NCBI GenBank assembly: GCA_914767885.1
Contig: CAJZBQ010000039.1
Coordinates: 310,001 to 374,000, forward strand
DNA: 64,000 nt
Origin: Blepharisma stoltei
Lineage: Eukaryota; Ciliophora; Heterotrichea; Heterotrichida; Blepharismidae
Direction: 5' to 3'
Part shown: piece by piece, positions 31,314 to 42,183 of the stretch
Numbering within the stretch: position 1 is the stretch's first letter
Layout of the letters: each line of letters opens with the position of its first letter
The notes under the pieces: model-generated
The model's database searches: none
What the model was told of the DNA's origin: nothing
What the model saw: the letters and a program-made list of their open reading frames with translations, nothing else
Program-made: the position numbers and the translations under genes

Positions 31314-32182
31314 ATGGGAAGTTACTCAAAGATCAGACAAATGCAAAAACAGCTGCGGATGAAGAATGAAGATGGGCCTGTGAAACCATCCAAAACTACA
31401 ATCCAAGCTATGTAATCCTTAATCAGGCACTCATTTGACTCCAACATTAAATCTCCCTTAATCAGGAAAAAGCTAATTAGTAAAGCTAAGGGTGATGACC
31501 AAAGAACAAAAAATTCTCGATGGGGATTTTCTCTTATAGAGCGTCCAACCCCTAAATCTACAGAAATTTCCAAAGTGTCCATATTGAAACCGATAAATGA
31601 CCGTGCGTTAGAATATGAATTAGCAATTCGATCACATCTGAGGTCTGAGTCTTATTCATCTTCATCAAAACGCTCACTCCTCCCCCCATCCTTGATAGAA
31701 CGAATGACTGTAAAAATTATTAAATACTCTTACCCTCTTATTTAAAAGTAAATAAAAAAAAAAATATATTATTTTATATATAAAATTTTTTCCCAAAAAA
31801 GTTTGTTTTTAACCCCCATCCTTGATCGAACGATGGCGGATCGTTCGATCAAGGAGGGGGAGAGGAGTCAGCAGTTATACCGCTGACGAAGGCCAAAATA
31901 TCTAATGTGCTGCCAGAGCTTAAAAATGAAAATTTAAATACCACTTGAGATAAGCATCTTGTGAAATTAGAAAAACAAGAAAGTCAGCTGAAAAAACTAA
32001 TAAAAAATCTGGATAGGAAGAAAAAGCTAATTAAATTGTCGCAAACTCCGATGAGATCGTATTCTCCTGAAATGGTAAGCAAAGATGATAAAATTAGAAA
32101 CGTTTCAAACTCGCCTAAGAAGGGTATTGGCGTCGCGAAGGCTGATCCAATTGCCAAAAGAAAAAGAATTTATTTAAAGTAA
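31314..32182 (+). CDS. Unknown basic coiled-coil protein, one intron and one IES
   Basis: ATG 31314. A 15-nt intron 31412-31426 (GTAATCCTTAATCAG) and an IES 31677-31870 give 660 coding nt, 219 residues. Without the intron a TAA closes the frame after IQAM. The protein is rich in Lys/Arg and Ser, with a helix LEKQESQLKKLIKNLDRKKK near the C-terminus and end KRKRIYLK. No family recognised. Confidence 0.75.
31677..31870. mobile_element. IES: CCTTGATCGAACGA-family MITE, truncated, with TCA-flanked ends (194 bp)
   Basis: Element ends CTCCTCCCCCCATCCTTGAT and GGAGGGGGAGAGGAG are flanked by TCA (31674-31676, 31868-31870), not TA. Removing the element plus one TCA joins SSKRS to AVIPLTKAK in frame. 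No nearby TA pair gives an in-frame join. Confidence 0.8.
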
Positions 32183-32315
32183 TTAAACCTGCTGAGTTTA
32201 TATTCCGGCTTGTCAAAAATAAAAACCCTAATCACTCTCCAACATAACATTAAGCCTTCTTCCTCACTTTCTATATTAAACTTATTATTTTCAATAGATC
32301 TATTAAAATAAGACT

Positions 32316-33884
32316 CTAAATTTCTTCCAACTCATTCAGGTCGAATTCTACCTTCCAATACACATTTTCAAAGTATTCACTCGCAGTTTCGTCTCCTCCA
32401 AAACCTTGAGCATCTGACACTGAAGAAATTGGTTCAATTTGAGCATTATCAGAATCAGTGAACACAGGCAAATTTGAGCTTTCAGTTTCATTATTTCCTT
32501 CAGAGCTTGCACTTTCAAAGTTATAAATAGCACCTAGCTCAGAGTTTGCTACTCTATTATAAACCTCAACTATTTCTTTTTCAAACGAAGCCCATCCTTC
32601 AATTTTATTTATAACCTCATCTTCTATTATTCCTTTATTTTTGCTGCTTATCAATAAATTAGCTATTTTGTACACATACCCCATAGATCCTCTTTTAATA
32701 AGTGCCCTTCCATACTGAACATAAGGAGAATTGCCTAATCTAATAAGCAGCTGAGGAAGCTTTGCATCCTCAAGCAAAGCAATTTGCAAATCTTGCGAAT
32801 CTGAGTATATAATCGATTCTACAATATTGAAGTATCTTTCATGCAAGAGGGAGTTCCAATCATGGCTTTCAAATAGCTCAGTTAGCTTCGGAATTATTTC
32901 GGCTACTTTGAAGAGTCTACCAACCTCAGGTAAATGTGCACCACATAAGATATTGATGATTTGCATAATGACGAGTTTTGTTTCTCCAATGATAGTAGCC
33001 TCACACCCTGCTTGGTTCTTCAATGTCTTTTCTACTTTGAAGATAAGGTCTCTAATCGTCTCTATTTGCAGTAAAAATTTCAAAGAAATCGAGCTTTCTT
33101 CTTTAAAAGCTGCAAAAATAGACAGCAGAACTTTGGCTGATGAGGTCACCACTTCTCTGTTTTCTGATTTCAAATTTTGAAAGAATGAAGAAATGACCGC
33201 TTCATTTGCCAGATATTCAATCCCTGGGAAACAATCATTTAAGGCTCTGCAAATTATGTTCTGGGAGTTTAAAGCTACTAAAGGACTGTAATCCACAGTC
33301 AGTTTAGAAACTAATATATCAATAATTTCTGTTCTCTGCTGTTTAAAGGTGAATGAAGATGATAAGCACTTATAGGCTATATCAGCTATTGACTGGCTAT
33401 ATATGTGATTGAGAAGGAAGAAATGATAATTTTGACTGTAAAAGAAGTCTAATAATTTTCTTTCGTTAGAGCGCATCAAAATGTCGAATGCTTTCGCGAA
33501 ATACCCAGAAAGCAAAAAGTTGAGAGGCGCATCTCCTTTGAGGAAGTTGAGCAAGTTTTCTAATAAGGTTTGGTCGGAATGGACGAGATCTAATAATGCG
33601 CCACACTCGACCGAAAAAAAGAGACTTGAAACAAAAGGATATGTGTGGATTCTGGCTGGAGAATCACTTTCGCTTGGCTCTACTGTAATGAAAGTAAGAA
33701 GCTGTCTTACCATTTCAGGGGTAAGATAGCTTATCAGTATCTTACTCCCAACAGTGATTTGGTCCGGGGTTGAAGGGTTTTCGAGTATTTGCTCAAGTGT
33801 AGGGTTTTCTGAAATAAACTTGTTGTATTTTTCAAATGCGGCACTAAATTTGAACTGGTTAAGCTGAATTGAACTCAGTCTCAT
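32316..33884 (-). CDS. SAPS-domain regulatory subunit of PP6-type phosphatase
   Basis: A single 522-residue frame from ATG 33884. The N-terminus and middle fit the SAPS/SIT4-associated family: LEQILENP near residue 30, VECGALLDLVHSDQTLLENL, then NFLLSGYFAKAFDILMRSNE (the conserved GYF-K block), in an all-helical repeat fold. The C-terminal 80 residues are acidic and Ser-rich. The family binds the catalytic subunit of PP6/Sit4 and sets substrate choice. No IES seen. Confidence 0.78.
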   Translation of the reverse strand: MRLSSIQLNQFKFSAAFEKYNKFISENPTLEQILENPSTPDQITVGSKILISYLTPEMVRQLLTFITVEPSESDSPARIHTYPFVSSLFFSVECGALLDLVHSDQTLLENLLNFLKGDAPLNFLLSGYFAKAFDILMRSNERKLLDFFYSQNYHFFLLNHIYSQSIADIAYKCLSSSFTFKQQRTEIIDILVSKLTVDYSPLVALNSQNIICRALNDCFPGIEYLANEAVISSFFQNLKSENREVVTSSAKVLLSIFAAFKEESSISLKFLLQIETIRDLIFKVEKTLKNQAGCEATIIGETKLVIMQIINILCGAHLPEVGRLFKVAEIIPKLTELFESHDWNSLLHERYFNIVESIIYSDSQDLQIALLEDAKLPQLLIRLGNSPYVQYGRALIKRGSMGYVYKIANLLISSKNKGIIEDEVINKIEGWASFEKEIVEVYNRVANSELGAIYNFESASSEGNNETESSNLPVFTDSDNAQIEPISSVSDAQGFGGDETASEYFENVYWKVEFDLNELEEI

Positions 33885-34127
33885 TTTAAAATATGTCTAG
33901 ATGTCAGCATGAATTTACAAATAAAGCTTATGAATAAATTTAAATGCTATTCTTTTTTAAGATTATGCTATCAAGAATAGTTATGTGTTGAGATATGCAA
34001 AGTATGGTTTATTAAAGCTATTTTTTAAATTTTTCATATGTCAGAGCATATTTTTTACACTATGTGAGAGCTTATAACACATCAACAAACTATAAAATTA
34101 ATAAGAAAGCTATGTATTTGTATCTAA

Positions 34128-34544
34128 AGATTAGATAAATAAAATGACATTCGGTTCGAGAGAAATTAGCTCTGCTAATTTTAACTCTTATGGAATTTTA
34201 TTTATGCGGTTTGATTTTAACTTGAGAGCTTCTGCACAGCTATAGCAGTTTAGCTTTGGGGATAACAAAGGAACTGCTCCTCAGTACATAAGAGACTTGG
34301 GTTTTTACCACTTAGCACGCCCGAGAAGGGTGAACCTTAGGCAGAATACACGCTGGGATTAAGTCAGACAAGAGCGACAGCAACGCGCGTGGTGAGAAGT
34401 GCAGCCTTAACTGGTGGCGGCATGTTAAGGAATGTCTGCCATATGGTGCGCCATTTTAAGTGACAGGATAGCCTGTGACGTCAAAAATGGGTCTCGTCCC
34501 TTTTAATACTGGGCACCTTAAAAACCGAATAATAGTTAAGTTAA
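34128..34544 (+). mobile_element. SINE-like retroposon (copy of the Bud32-inserted family), intergenic
   Basis: Matches 49927-50348 in reverse complement (AGAAATTAGCTCTGCTAATT block, AAGGGTGAACC, GCGCGT). Head AAAATGACATTCGGTTCGAG, tail GTTAAGTTAAG. Possible 8-bp duplication GTATCTAA at 34120-34127 and 34545-34552. The 33885-34127 stretch holds nothing else. Confidence 0.72.
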
Positions 34545-34552
34545 GTATCTAA

Positions 34553-35453
34553 TAACTTATGATATTTTTATTCGAGCCATTTAAATATTTGGGATGCAAT
34601 TTATCCAGTAAGCAGATCAGCTTTTTATTTGGGTCTCGTTGTAGACTTGCCAATATCCATTATCAGCTACTTATTTTCATATTATTCTAAATCATATATA
34701 GTTTGCTTGCAAACAATGATTTCACTGCAAGTGATTCTAAGTGCTTTGCGAAAACTTTTATTTCATGCAAATATATATTTCGAAGCACTCCAGATAATTT
34801 AAATTATTTCTATTTTTCGATGAATTTGAAACTTTATGTGAATCCCAGAGTAAGGGCATATATTAAAATTTGCCTAAATATTAAATTAGATTATTTGAAT
34901 CACATTAAATGGGATGCTGCAAACTTGATATGATTGAGGATGAGCTAAAAGTATCTATTGAAAAGGGAGGTATCAAGATTGATTATAAGATTATACGAAG
35001 AATCATTTACATAAGAATTTATTAAAGATCCCTTTGGCACATTAAAGAATGTAACGAAAGTCCTACAATTTAATTGAGATCCTTCTGTTTAGTTATAAGT
35101 CGAAATGCTAATATATATTAAAGTTTTCTAATTATTTATTTAAAAAATGCTTAATTTTCCAAAAAATAAAACCTCCAAAGAACGACCAAGCCTTAAATAG
35201 CTTTTCTTGAAGACTCAAGAATTTTAATTCGACATTTTTGAACTGCGAAATAAATCAATATAAATAATTAAGAAAATACAGAAAATGAATTGATAAAATA
35301 TTGAAATCTTATATTTTATTATTCATCAATCAAAAGCTATCTGCTTTCTCTTTAAATAATAAACTTACAGTAAATATGAGTTATAAAACTGCTCATGATA
35401 GCTCATATTTCACAGTGATTCACCCTCAACTAAATACAGTAAATCCCATATAG
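34553..35453. other. Intergenic, AT-rich
   Basis: About 900 bp. A weak open stretch at 34703-34945 (one in-frame TGA) has gene-like but unrecognisable composition and no ATG start; I do not call it. No repeats or MITE arms. Confidence 0.5.
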
Positions 35454-37792
35454 ATGCCAGGCGAGCAAAAAACTGGACTCAGACGATTTAATATTCATAA
35501 AAATATAGAGAGTGAGCCATATTTGTATACTTCACCTTCTCTTCACAGGTTTCAGCCATTTCGCAAGCTTGAGCCATTGGATAACAGTTCCTCTCCTAGC
35601 CCCACAACTCATCATTCTAAATCCCGATCGCTTTCAACAGTCCGGCCTTTCCCTCAAATTGATGTGATTAACGGTAAACTATATGAATCCCAATTAAACC
35701 AATCCTATGAATTTGATAGAATAAACAAGTCATCATCAATTATTCAGCAGGTAAGCCTGAAGCAAACCCTTATGGGTTTTTGTTAATAATTTCCTTTTCT
35801 TCCTCATTTTCCATCCTTCTTTTTTCCTTTCACTCTCCTCTCTCAATTTCTCCATTAGCTTCTTCTTCAGTGCCTCCATCAGTGCCTCCATCAGTTCATC
35901 CTCAGATCTCCTTCAATTTTGCCTGCTTCAATCCACCTTCACTTGCTGCTGCTTCATGCTGCCTTTTGTTTCTCCAGTGTTTTTTTTCTTTCGCTCTATT
36001 ATGGCCTCATTTTTTATTTTCTTCTTTCTTGCCTTCCACATCATCTTACTTCTTCCATCTTCTGTCAAAATTGCTGCCGAGAAATTTGTTTGAGAATTTG
36101 GTTGGCATTTCTGTTGGTTTCTGTTTGAAATTCGATTGAACTTCTTGCTTGAATTTCTTTTGCGATTTCTTTTGAGTTTTCTGTTGAGAGATCTTCTAAA
36201 AGGATCCCTTTGAGATTTCTGCAGGTGTTTTTTAGGTTGCCTTTTGAATCTTTCTTGAGGTTTGTGCTGGTGTCTCTGTTGGATTTCAATTGGAATATTT
36301 GTCGAGGATGTTGTTGGGATTTCTGGTGAGTTTTTATAGGCATTTTTGAGAATCCTGTTAGAATTTTTGTTGAGGTTGCTTTTGAGCTTTTTGCTGAAAT
36401 TTCTGTTGAAGTTTCTGTCTGGATATCTGTCGGTCTTTTTGTTAACGTTTTTGTTGGTATTTCTGTCTTTCCTGCCATTATTTCTATTTCAATTGCCCTG
36501 ACGGATTGAGAGTGGTCAGGATTGTTTCTCCGTCATCCAAGACTTCTCCTTGTAATCCTGCAAGCAACTTTACTGCCATCTCGAGTTCTTCATTTTCTTC
36601 ACTCAGTTCTTCTCTTCAACTGCCATCTTCTTCTTCCCAATTTTTATCAATTTCTTCATCACAAAATTCATCATCTTCGAGTAATCTCAGAAACACTAAG
36701 GCTTTTTCTAAGTTACCGCCGCATGCATTCAGCGCCATCTTTGCTTTTTCTTCCTCGTAGCCTAGCTCCATCAAGATTCCTTCATCAATCATTAGCATCT
36801 CTATCGCATCAAGTTCACTCATTTCGTCTTCCTCTTCACTAGAATCATAATAAAACTTGTTTATGTCAGCTATTTTCTTAGGTTTTTCCGCACCAATGCT
36901 GAATCTCCAATCAGAAATTGAAGCCGCCTTAGGTGGTTTTTGTCCCTTTGGAAATGCTTCCATTGAAAAAATAAAAAGTAGAATAAACAAGTCATTTGAT
37001 GAAACAACCCAAAGAAAGAATAAATCCGAAGTATATGAAGAAGAAATAAGAAGCTTGAAAGAAAAAATAAAGAAAAAAGAAGAAGAATTTTTTTTGATAA
37101 AAAGATCTGCTTCAGGGTTCAGAAACCCTTATCATATTAATTCATATGAGAAAAGTCTTTATGATTTAAATAGAAACTCTTATCAAAAAGAAGAAATAAA
37201 TAAAAGCCTTGACTACCAAATGGGGATAAGACAGAAAAGAAAGGAGCTTGAGCTGTGGGAAAAAGATAGGGAAAAATCGAGGAGGTTTGAAGATATGAAA
37301 ATTTTGAATGAAATTGAAATGAGAAAAAGAATTGATGAAATGATCAAAAAAAAAATGTATAGCCAAGAATTAAATAATCAAGAATTGCAAAATGGGATAA
37401 ACAAGGAGAGCAAGAACTTATACTCTTTTAATAAGAAATCTATCGACCCTTCGAGTGAATATTTGGCAAATGCAATGAATTTTCCACGGCATACTAAGAA
37501 AACTGCAAAAACAATTTGCTATAATCCGATAACCAATGTGATACAGGATACTTCTGATTTTCTGTTTGACCAGCCTACTTTGAATGCGCAATATCGAGTT
37601 AGCGCATTACCAAACGAGAAAGGTAAACCATCAGGCATTTTCAATAAGCCTGCACTTTACAACCCACTTTATACTAAACTAAACCCAAAGATTTCACCGA
37701 CATATCCAATTACAGGTTATATATATCAACCGGCCATTAATCAAGATTTTGCAATAAGTGCCTCAAAGTTTTTTGGGTGTGACTCTAGTTAA
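35454..37792 (+). CDS. Unknown coiled-coil protein interrupted by a retrocopy-bearing IES
   Basis: ATG 35454; segments 35454-35723 and 36986-37792 give 358 residues. The N-terminus is Ser/Pro/His-rich; the middle is a long charged helix (EVYEEEIRSLKEKIKKKEEE; EKDREKSRRFEDMKILNEIE). The C-terminus has aromatic/Pro motifs (ITGYIYQPAINQDFAISA), common in cilium-associated ciliate proteins. Family not recognised. The join YEFDRINKS-FDETTQRKN falls inside a 17-bp direct repeat, so frame restoration is exact. Confidence 0.78.
35734..36480. other. Downstream part of the retroposed insert, skewed low-complexity
   Basis: The plus strand is pyrimidine-rich at 35795-36060 and then carries degenerate TTTCTGTTGG/GAATTTCTTTTG repeats to 36478. 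The minus strand is open for 137 codons of Thr/Lys/Ser/Asn-rich low-complexity sequence. I regard this as repeat-derived and not as a proven gene. Confidence 0.5.
36484..36963 (-). CDS. UBA-domain protein, germline-limited retrocopy
   Basis: ATG 36963 to TAG 36484, 159 residues, TGA read once as Trp (EEDGSWRRTEL). A UBA-like three-helix segment is visible at about residues 60-85: LMELGYEEEKAKMALNACGG then NLEKALVFL, with the MGF/Y-loop equivalent ELGYE. The rest is acidic (SSEEEDEMSEL). UBA domains bind ubiquitin. Because it lies inside an IES it should be absent from the somatic genome. A somatic parent gene is expected elsewhere. Confidence 0.7.
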
Positions 37793-37883
37793 TTTAATGA
37801 TAATTAATCGTTTTTAAATAATTAAAAGTACTGCCAATTAGTATTTGCGGTTATTATTTTGAAAATCAAATTTATATAGGAGT

Positions 37884-38412
37884 ATTTAGATTAGATTAAG
37901 ATTAATTCTATTTTGCATTGGCTCTTTAAGGAGCAAGCACACGTGCCATACTGAATACAGTTCCCTATTTTTCCAAGTCTGAGATATGGAACTGGCTATC
38001 AGTATGGCCCGTGTACTTTACCCATACAATAGTGAGCCACTGTAATTTATTCAGCCCCTACCCTTCACGCGTTAGCTTCATACTCAGGTGGCGCTAGACA
38101 CTAGCTCCAGCCAACGTTCTTTTTCCATCGACATCGCCAAAAATGATGACGTCAGATAGCTTATAGGAGACTCACCCATTAAGGTCTTGATCCTTGACCA
38201 GCGAGTAAGGACTGTCACCCTTAGCAGGGGGCTTGACGTATTGTTGAATCGTCAAAATCTCATTTTTGGCCTGCCTACCTCTCAGTAGGTACGAAATGAT
38301 GCTGCGCTAGATCTGCTGTCTGAGTGTCGAAGACAAAAGGTTTACCACTAAAAATTCACCCCAGAAAACTATCATCAATTGGATCCAATTCCCAACTCCG
38401 CTCGCCATTTTA
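37884..38412 (-). mobile_element. SINE-like retroposon, GACGTCA family, intergenic
   Basis: Shares CAGCCCCT, AAAAATGATGACGTCAG and GGAGACTCACCC with 12970-13410, and the general plan of 53506-53952. The head on the minus strand is AAAATGGCGAGCGG; the tail is TTAGATTAGATTAAG. No clear target duplication. It occupies most of the 700-bp gap before DAW1. Confidence 0.6.
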
Positions 38413-38494
38413 ATAATTCAGGAGAATTTAAGATATTTTAATTTAATTAATTTTTCAACCTAAGTTGGTCTTTATCTTAAATTATTAAGACGAA

Positions 38495-39754
38495 TTAAGC
38501 AGTGTCCTTCCAAATTCGACATGTATTATCTTTTGATCCTGTTATAATTGTATCCCCTTCATAATTAAACGCACAAGAAAAAATCTCATCAGTATGCCCC
38601 TCAAGTGTTTGTAAGCATTCTCCAGTTTCAGAATCCCAAATTCTACAAGTTCTATCATTGCTTGCTGTAATTATCTTTGTCCCTTGAGGATTAAACGACA
38701 CTTTTGAAATTTCCATTTCATGGCCTACTAAAATGCCTACGCAAGCATTAGTTAAAACATTATAGACTCTTGCATAAGTATCTCCTGAAGCTGTTACAAG
38801 TTTGGTCCCTGTTGAATTAAAGGCTACATCAAGCACTTCATTAGTATGTCCTCTCAAAGTTTCTATGCATTTTCCACTATTCACATCCCACAGCTTGCAT
38901 GTATGATCAATTGACCCAGTGGCTGCAAAATCTCCTGAAAAATCAAACTGCGCATTAGATATTTCTCCAGAATGGCCTTCAAGCACCCTAATGCACAACC
39001 CAGTTCGTGTATCCCATATTCTTGACGTAAAATCAAAAGACCCAGTCAATACTTTATCCCCATCAGTGTTAAACATGATGCTGACGATTTCTCCAGTATG
39101 CCCCGCAAATGAGCAAACTTGTTGGCCTGTTTCAACGTCCCAAACTGATGCAGTTTGGTCCATTGACCCAGTAGCAAATAGGAATCCATTAGTATCAAAG
39201 CTAAGACAGACTATTTCTTTTTGGTGGCCTCTTAATGTATATAAACATTCGCCAGTGTTGGTGTCTCATAGCTTTGCAGTTCTGTCAAAAGACCCAGTTG
39301 CAACTCTGTCTCCATATGGATTATTGAATGCAATTGCATATACGACGTTTTTGTGCCCTTCTAAACTATGAAGCTCTTGGCCTGTTGTAGTATCCCACAC
39401 TTTACAAGTTCGATCATATGAACCTGTAATGAATCTGTCGCCTGATTTATTGAAGGCGCAATTGGTTAGAGGAAGAATATGGGCTTTTAAGGTTTTAAAG
39501 AGCTCGAAACGCTGATTTTTGTTGGTTTGCAGTTTTTCAATAAGTTTCAGGATTAGCTTTCTCAGCTGAGGTTTCCGCGACTGAGAGATAGCGGGCTCTT
39601 CAAGAAGGATTTGGTCAACTAAGGCATCTACATCTGTTTGTGGGTTCAAATTCAAGAGATCTATGTATTTGCTTTCTCCTTGGCCATTTGATCGAATATA
39701 TTCAAGTATGATTCCAGGTGGGTAGTATCTTAATAGAAATTTTTTAAGCTTCAT
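38495..39754 (-). CDS. DAW1: DAW1 (ODA16/WDR69), outer-dynein-arm assembly factor
   Basis: ATG 39754 to TAA 38495, 419 residues, one in-frame TGA read as Trp (RTAKLW-DTNTGE). The N-terminus [19 protein letters not shown] is the DAW1 signature. Eight WD repeats follow, with near-invariant stretches [39 protein letters not shown] and [20 protein letters not shown]. Length equals the family norm. DAW1 acts as an adaptor carrying preassembled outer dynein arms into cilia by IFT. No IES interrupts it. Confidence 0.96.
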
Positions 39755-39969
39755 ATACCATTTTATAAGATTTTTAGAATAAATATTTTAATTTTCATAT
39801 GAGCTCTATTTTATAAAAGAGAGCATAATTTTTATTCAATAAAACAGCAAAAATTGAAATTAAGCATGAAAAATCATTACCCATTGTAAACTAAGCTTTA
39901 ATACGAATTTCCATATTTAGAGAACGCCTATTGATGATGGCACATCTTTATTAGAGCCAATATAAAAAT

Positions 39970-40110
39970 ATGGACGCAGATACTAAAAAGCAGTTGTTAG
40001 TTGGAGCTGTAGGTTTTGTACTAGGAGTTGCTGCATTCAAGCTATGGTCTAAAGTTTGCCCATGCACAGGAAAGAAGGAATGCTGCAAGCCAGAAGAAAA
40101 GAAAGCTTAA
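39970..40110 (+). CDS. Small single-pass membrane protein (46 residues)
   Basis: ATG 39970 to TAA 40110: MDADTKKQLLVGAVGFVLGV, then a short hydrophobic span, CPCTGKKECC and a basic/acidic tail. One transmembrane helix followed by a Cys-rich tail. Divergent from DAW1 (215 bp apart). No family recognised; its short length leaves some doubt. Confidence 0.6.
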   Translation: MDADTKKQLLVGAVGFVLGVAAFKLWSKVCPCTGKKECCKPEEKKA

Positions 40111-41033
40111 CTAATTTATTAGAATATTCTATTAATCGATTATGAAGATATTTCGCAATCGTCTTCGTCAATATTTATGGTAAAGTATATCTGAAAATTG
40201 GTAATAAAGCTTTAAAATCATAAAAAATAAGATATTGTAACCAGTGAACAAATAATCCAAAATTAATCACAGAATAAGATGATTCATATAAGCTTATAGT
40301 CGGTATTCCAGATATGACTTAGAATATGATGAATTCTCATAATAGCAGCTTTTGAACTTGAAGACAGCTGATATTTTTGCAAAATGTGTAACTTGATTGC
40401 AAGAGCTTACAATAAATGCAATGGAGTGATGATATTTAATTAATTAGTTGAAAGATAAATTCTTTAAATAATATTTAATCTTACTCATCCCTCCGTAGAA
40501 AGATTTTCTTTTTGTTAATGTTTATATTTTCGAATATCAAACTTTCAAAATAAAATCTCCAGTTAAAATAGTTAGGTCCAGATAAAATATTTTTCAAAAA
40601 AGCGAGTTTTTTCTGGATTTATTAAGGGGGGCTGAGGGGTTGGGATATGTGCTTGACCAAGTATCATTATCATTATCATAACTATATACTGATCTCTTAC
40701 ACGGGGGGTTAATTTCCAAAAACGTAGAATTTTCAAGAGTTTACTCGTTCACTGAGAGGGAAGAGTTAGTGCTTTTTCAGATGTGCTGAACAAAAATATA
40801 AAGCAGAAACATATAAAGGTAGATGTGATCAAGATTTGTCAAAAGAAGAAATATGGCCAAAACTCTGAGTATTTTATAAGATAAGATCTAGCAGTAAAAC
40901 TAAAGATAAACAAATATATTGAATACAAAAAATAGAAATAATTAAAACCCTAATGTTCAGGCTTATCAATCAATTGCTTATAGATTTCTTAAAAAGTTCG
41001 GGCATTTTTATATAAATTGTGTATGGATTATTT
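40111..41033. other. Intergenic region containing an IES
   Basis: No gene recognised on either strand with TGA read as Trp. The only structure is the MITE-like IES at 40494-40768. Confidence 0.5.
40494..40768. mobile_element. MITE-like IES (275 bp), intergenic
   Basis: Between TA 40492-40493 and TA 40767-40768. The left end CTCATCCCTCCGTAGAAAGA and right end CGTTCACTGAGAGGGAAGAG are eroded GTGAGTGAAC-family arms. ACGGGGGGTTAATTTCC at 40701-40717 is the internal arm of the shared design. Confidence 0.68.
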
Positions 41034-41843
41034 TTAGAGTAAAAAGAAATCATCCTTTTCCACAGGGATAATTTTCACAGTATCCTCTTCTTCCTCTGCA
41101 AATCTTGACGACTTAGCTTTTTTATTTGAAAGCTCATTTTTACTTTTATTTTTCCTTTTCAAAGGAATTCTTTCCTCTTTGACCTCTTCAAATTTCTTCT
41201 GCTTTATTACTTTGGGTTCTTTTTCCTTTTTCTCTGTATTTACCTTAGGCTCATTAATTCGCAATTTTTTCCCATCATCATGCTTTTTAATAGGTTCCTT
41301 TGATTTTTCTTCTTTAATATTTTTCTTTATTTCTCTTTTTATGTCTTCCTTGATTTTAGGGGCATCAACTCTTAGCTCTTCTTCTAAATGCATAAGCTTT
41401 TTCTTTTGCTTCTTCTCAATGATTTTATTTATATGCTTTCTCATTATAATTCGTTCTTTCTCTGAGTTTTCAGAACTCTCTGCAAAGAGTGAGACATATT
41501 TCTTATTGATTGGGTAGTATTTAATGTAGTTTAAGTCATCCATTAATGATCTTTTTTGCTGGAGAAGATCTTCGTTTTCTCCTTGCTCTTCGATTTCCTT
41601 ATTGATTTTTTTGAGTTTTCTGCCAACCTTTTTTTGTTCTAAATAATGCTTACCAAAAAATCTTATGGTCTTGTATTTTCCCCAAATATTTGCATTTTTC
41701 AAGCCGAGACCTTTAAGAATTTTAAGCTCTGCCAGCTTTTCTTGTTTTTGTGCCAGCTCTTCTTGGTTCGTTGTGTTTTCAATGGATCTCTTCAAATCAC
41801 GGATTTTCTGCTTTAAAGATTTCTTCCTTTCTGTCTCTTTCAT
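41034..41843 (-). CDS. EFG1-like rRNA-processing factor
   Basis: ATG 41843, 269 residues. The N-terminal 130 residues match the Efg1 layout: KQKIRDLKRSIENTTNQEEL, KYKTIRFFGKHYLEQKKVGR (RFF motif), then KLKKINKEIEEQ and DDLNYIKYYPINKKYVSLFA. The rest is a Lys/Glu-rich, nucleolar-type tail ending DDFFLL. Yeast Efg1 acts in 18S rRNA maturation in the nucleolus. The assignment rests on motif order. Confidence 0.72.
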   Translation of the reverse strand: MKETERKKSLKQKIRDLKRSIENTTNQEELAQKQEKLAELKILKGLGLKNANIWGKYKTIRFFGKHYLEQKKVGRKLKKINKEIEEQGENEDLLQQKRSLMDDLNYIKYYPINKKYVSLFAESSENSEKERIIMRKHINKIIEKKQKKKLMHLEEELRVDAPKIKEDIKREIKKNIKEEKSKEPIKKHDDGKKLRINEPKVNTEKKEKEPKVIKQKKFEEVKEERIPLKRKNKSKNELSNKKAKSSRFAEEEEDTVKIIPVEKDDFFLL

Positions 41844-42183
41844 TTTATTCCATAATTTTACATTAAAAAACTTAATTACTTGAGCATGAAATTTACTTAT
41901 AATATTTTTAATTTAGATGTACCCAAATAAATTGATTTTCATGTATATTGGTATAACTATTTTTGATAATTTCTTATTTCATCCAATACGCGGAAATGTG
42001 TAAAATAATTCTGTATGAGGAGCCAATCAATGATGCAGGCTCCACACTCAATATGAAACTATTGCAAAAGATTATAGTATTTCTAAACAGTTTAATTAGA
42101 TTTATAAGCATTTCACTAATTTTATTCAAGCCTCACCATTTTATTGCTTTTACCTTTACCATATGAGCGGCTTGTAAAAATTA
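41844..42183. other. Intergenic between divergent genes
   Basis: 340 bp between the EFG1-like ATG (minus) and the Alba-protein ATG (plus). No element seen; presumably both promoters. Confidence 0.5.

Larger units (their letters stand above)
35724..36985. mobile_element. IES formed by a retroposed gene copy (1.26 kb, 17-bp target duplication)
   Basis: The direct repeat TAGAATAAACAAGTCAT is at 35717-35733 and 36979-36995. Excision between the TA within each copy (35722-35723, 36984-36985) restores the host gene with no scar. The insert carries, on the minus strand, a complete UBA-protein ORF starting only 16 nt from one end, followed by a 750-nt downstream region. That is the layout of a reverse-transcribed mRNA. 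Confidence 0.8.

Noticed and set aside
34703-34945. A possible gene of about 80 codons
   Set aside because: No ATG, no recognisable domain and no clear continuation; composition alone is not enough.
36065-36478. A 137-codon Thr/Lys/Ser-rich frame following the UBA ORF
   Set aside because: It is made of degenerate short repeats and has no domain; more likely repeat-derived 3' sequence of the retrocopy than a gene.
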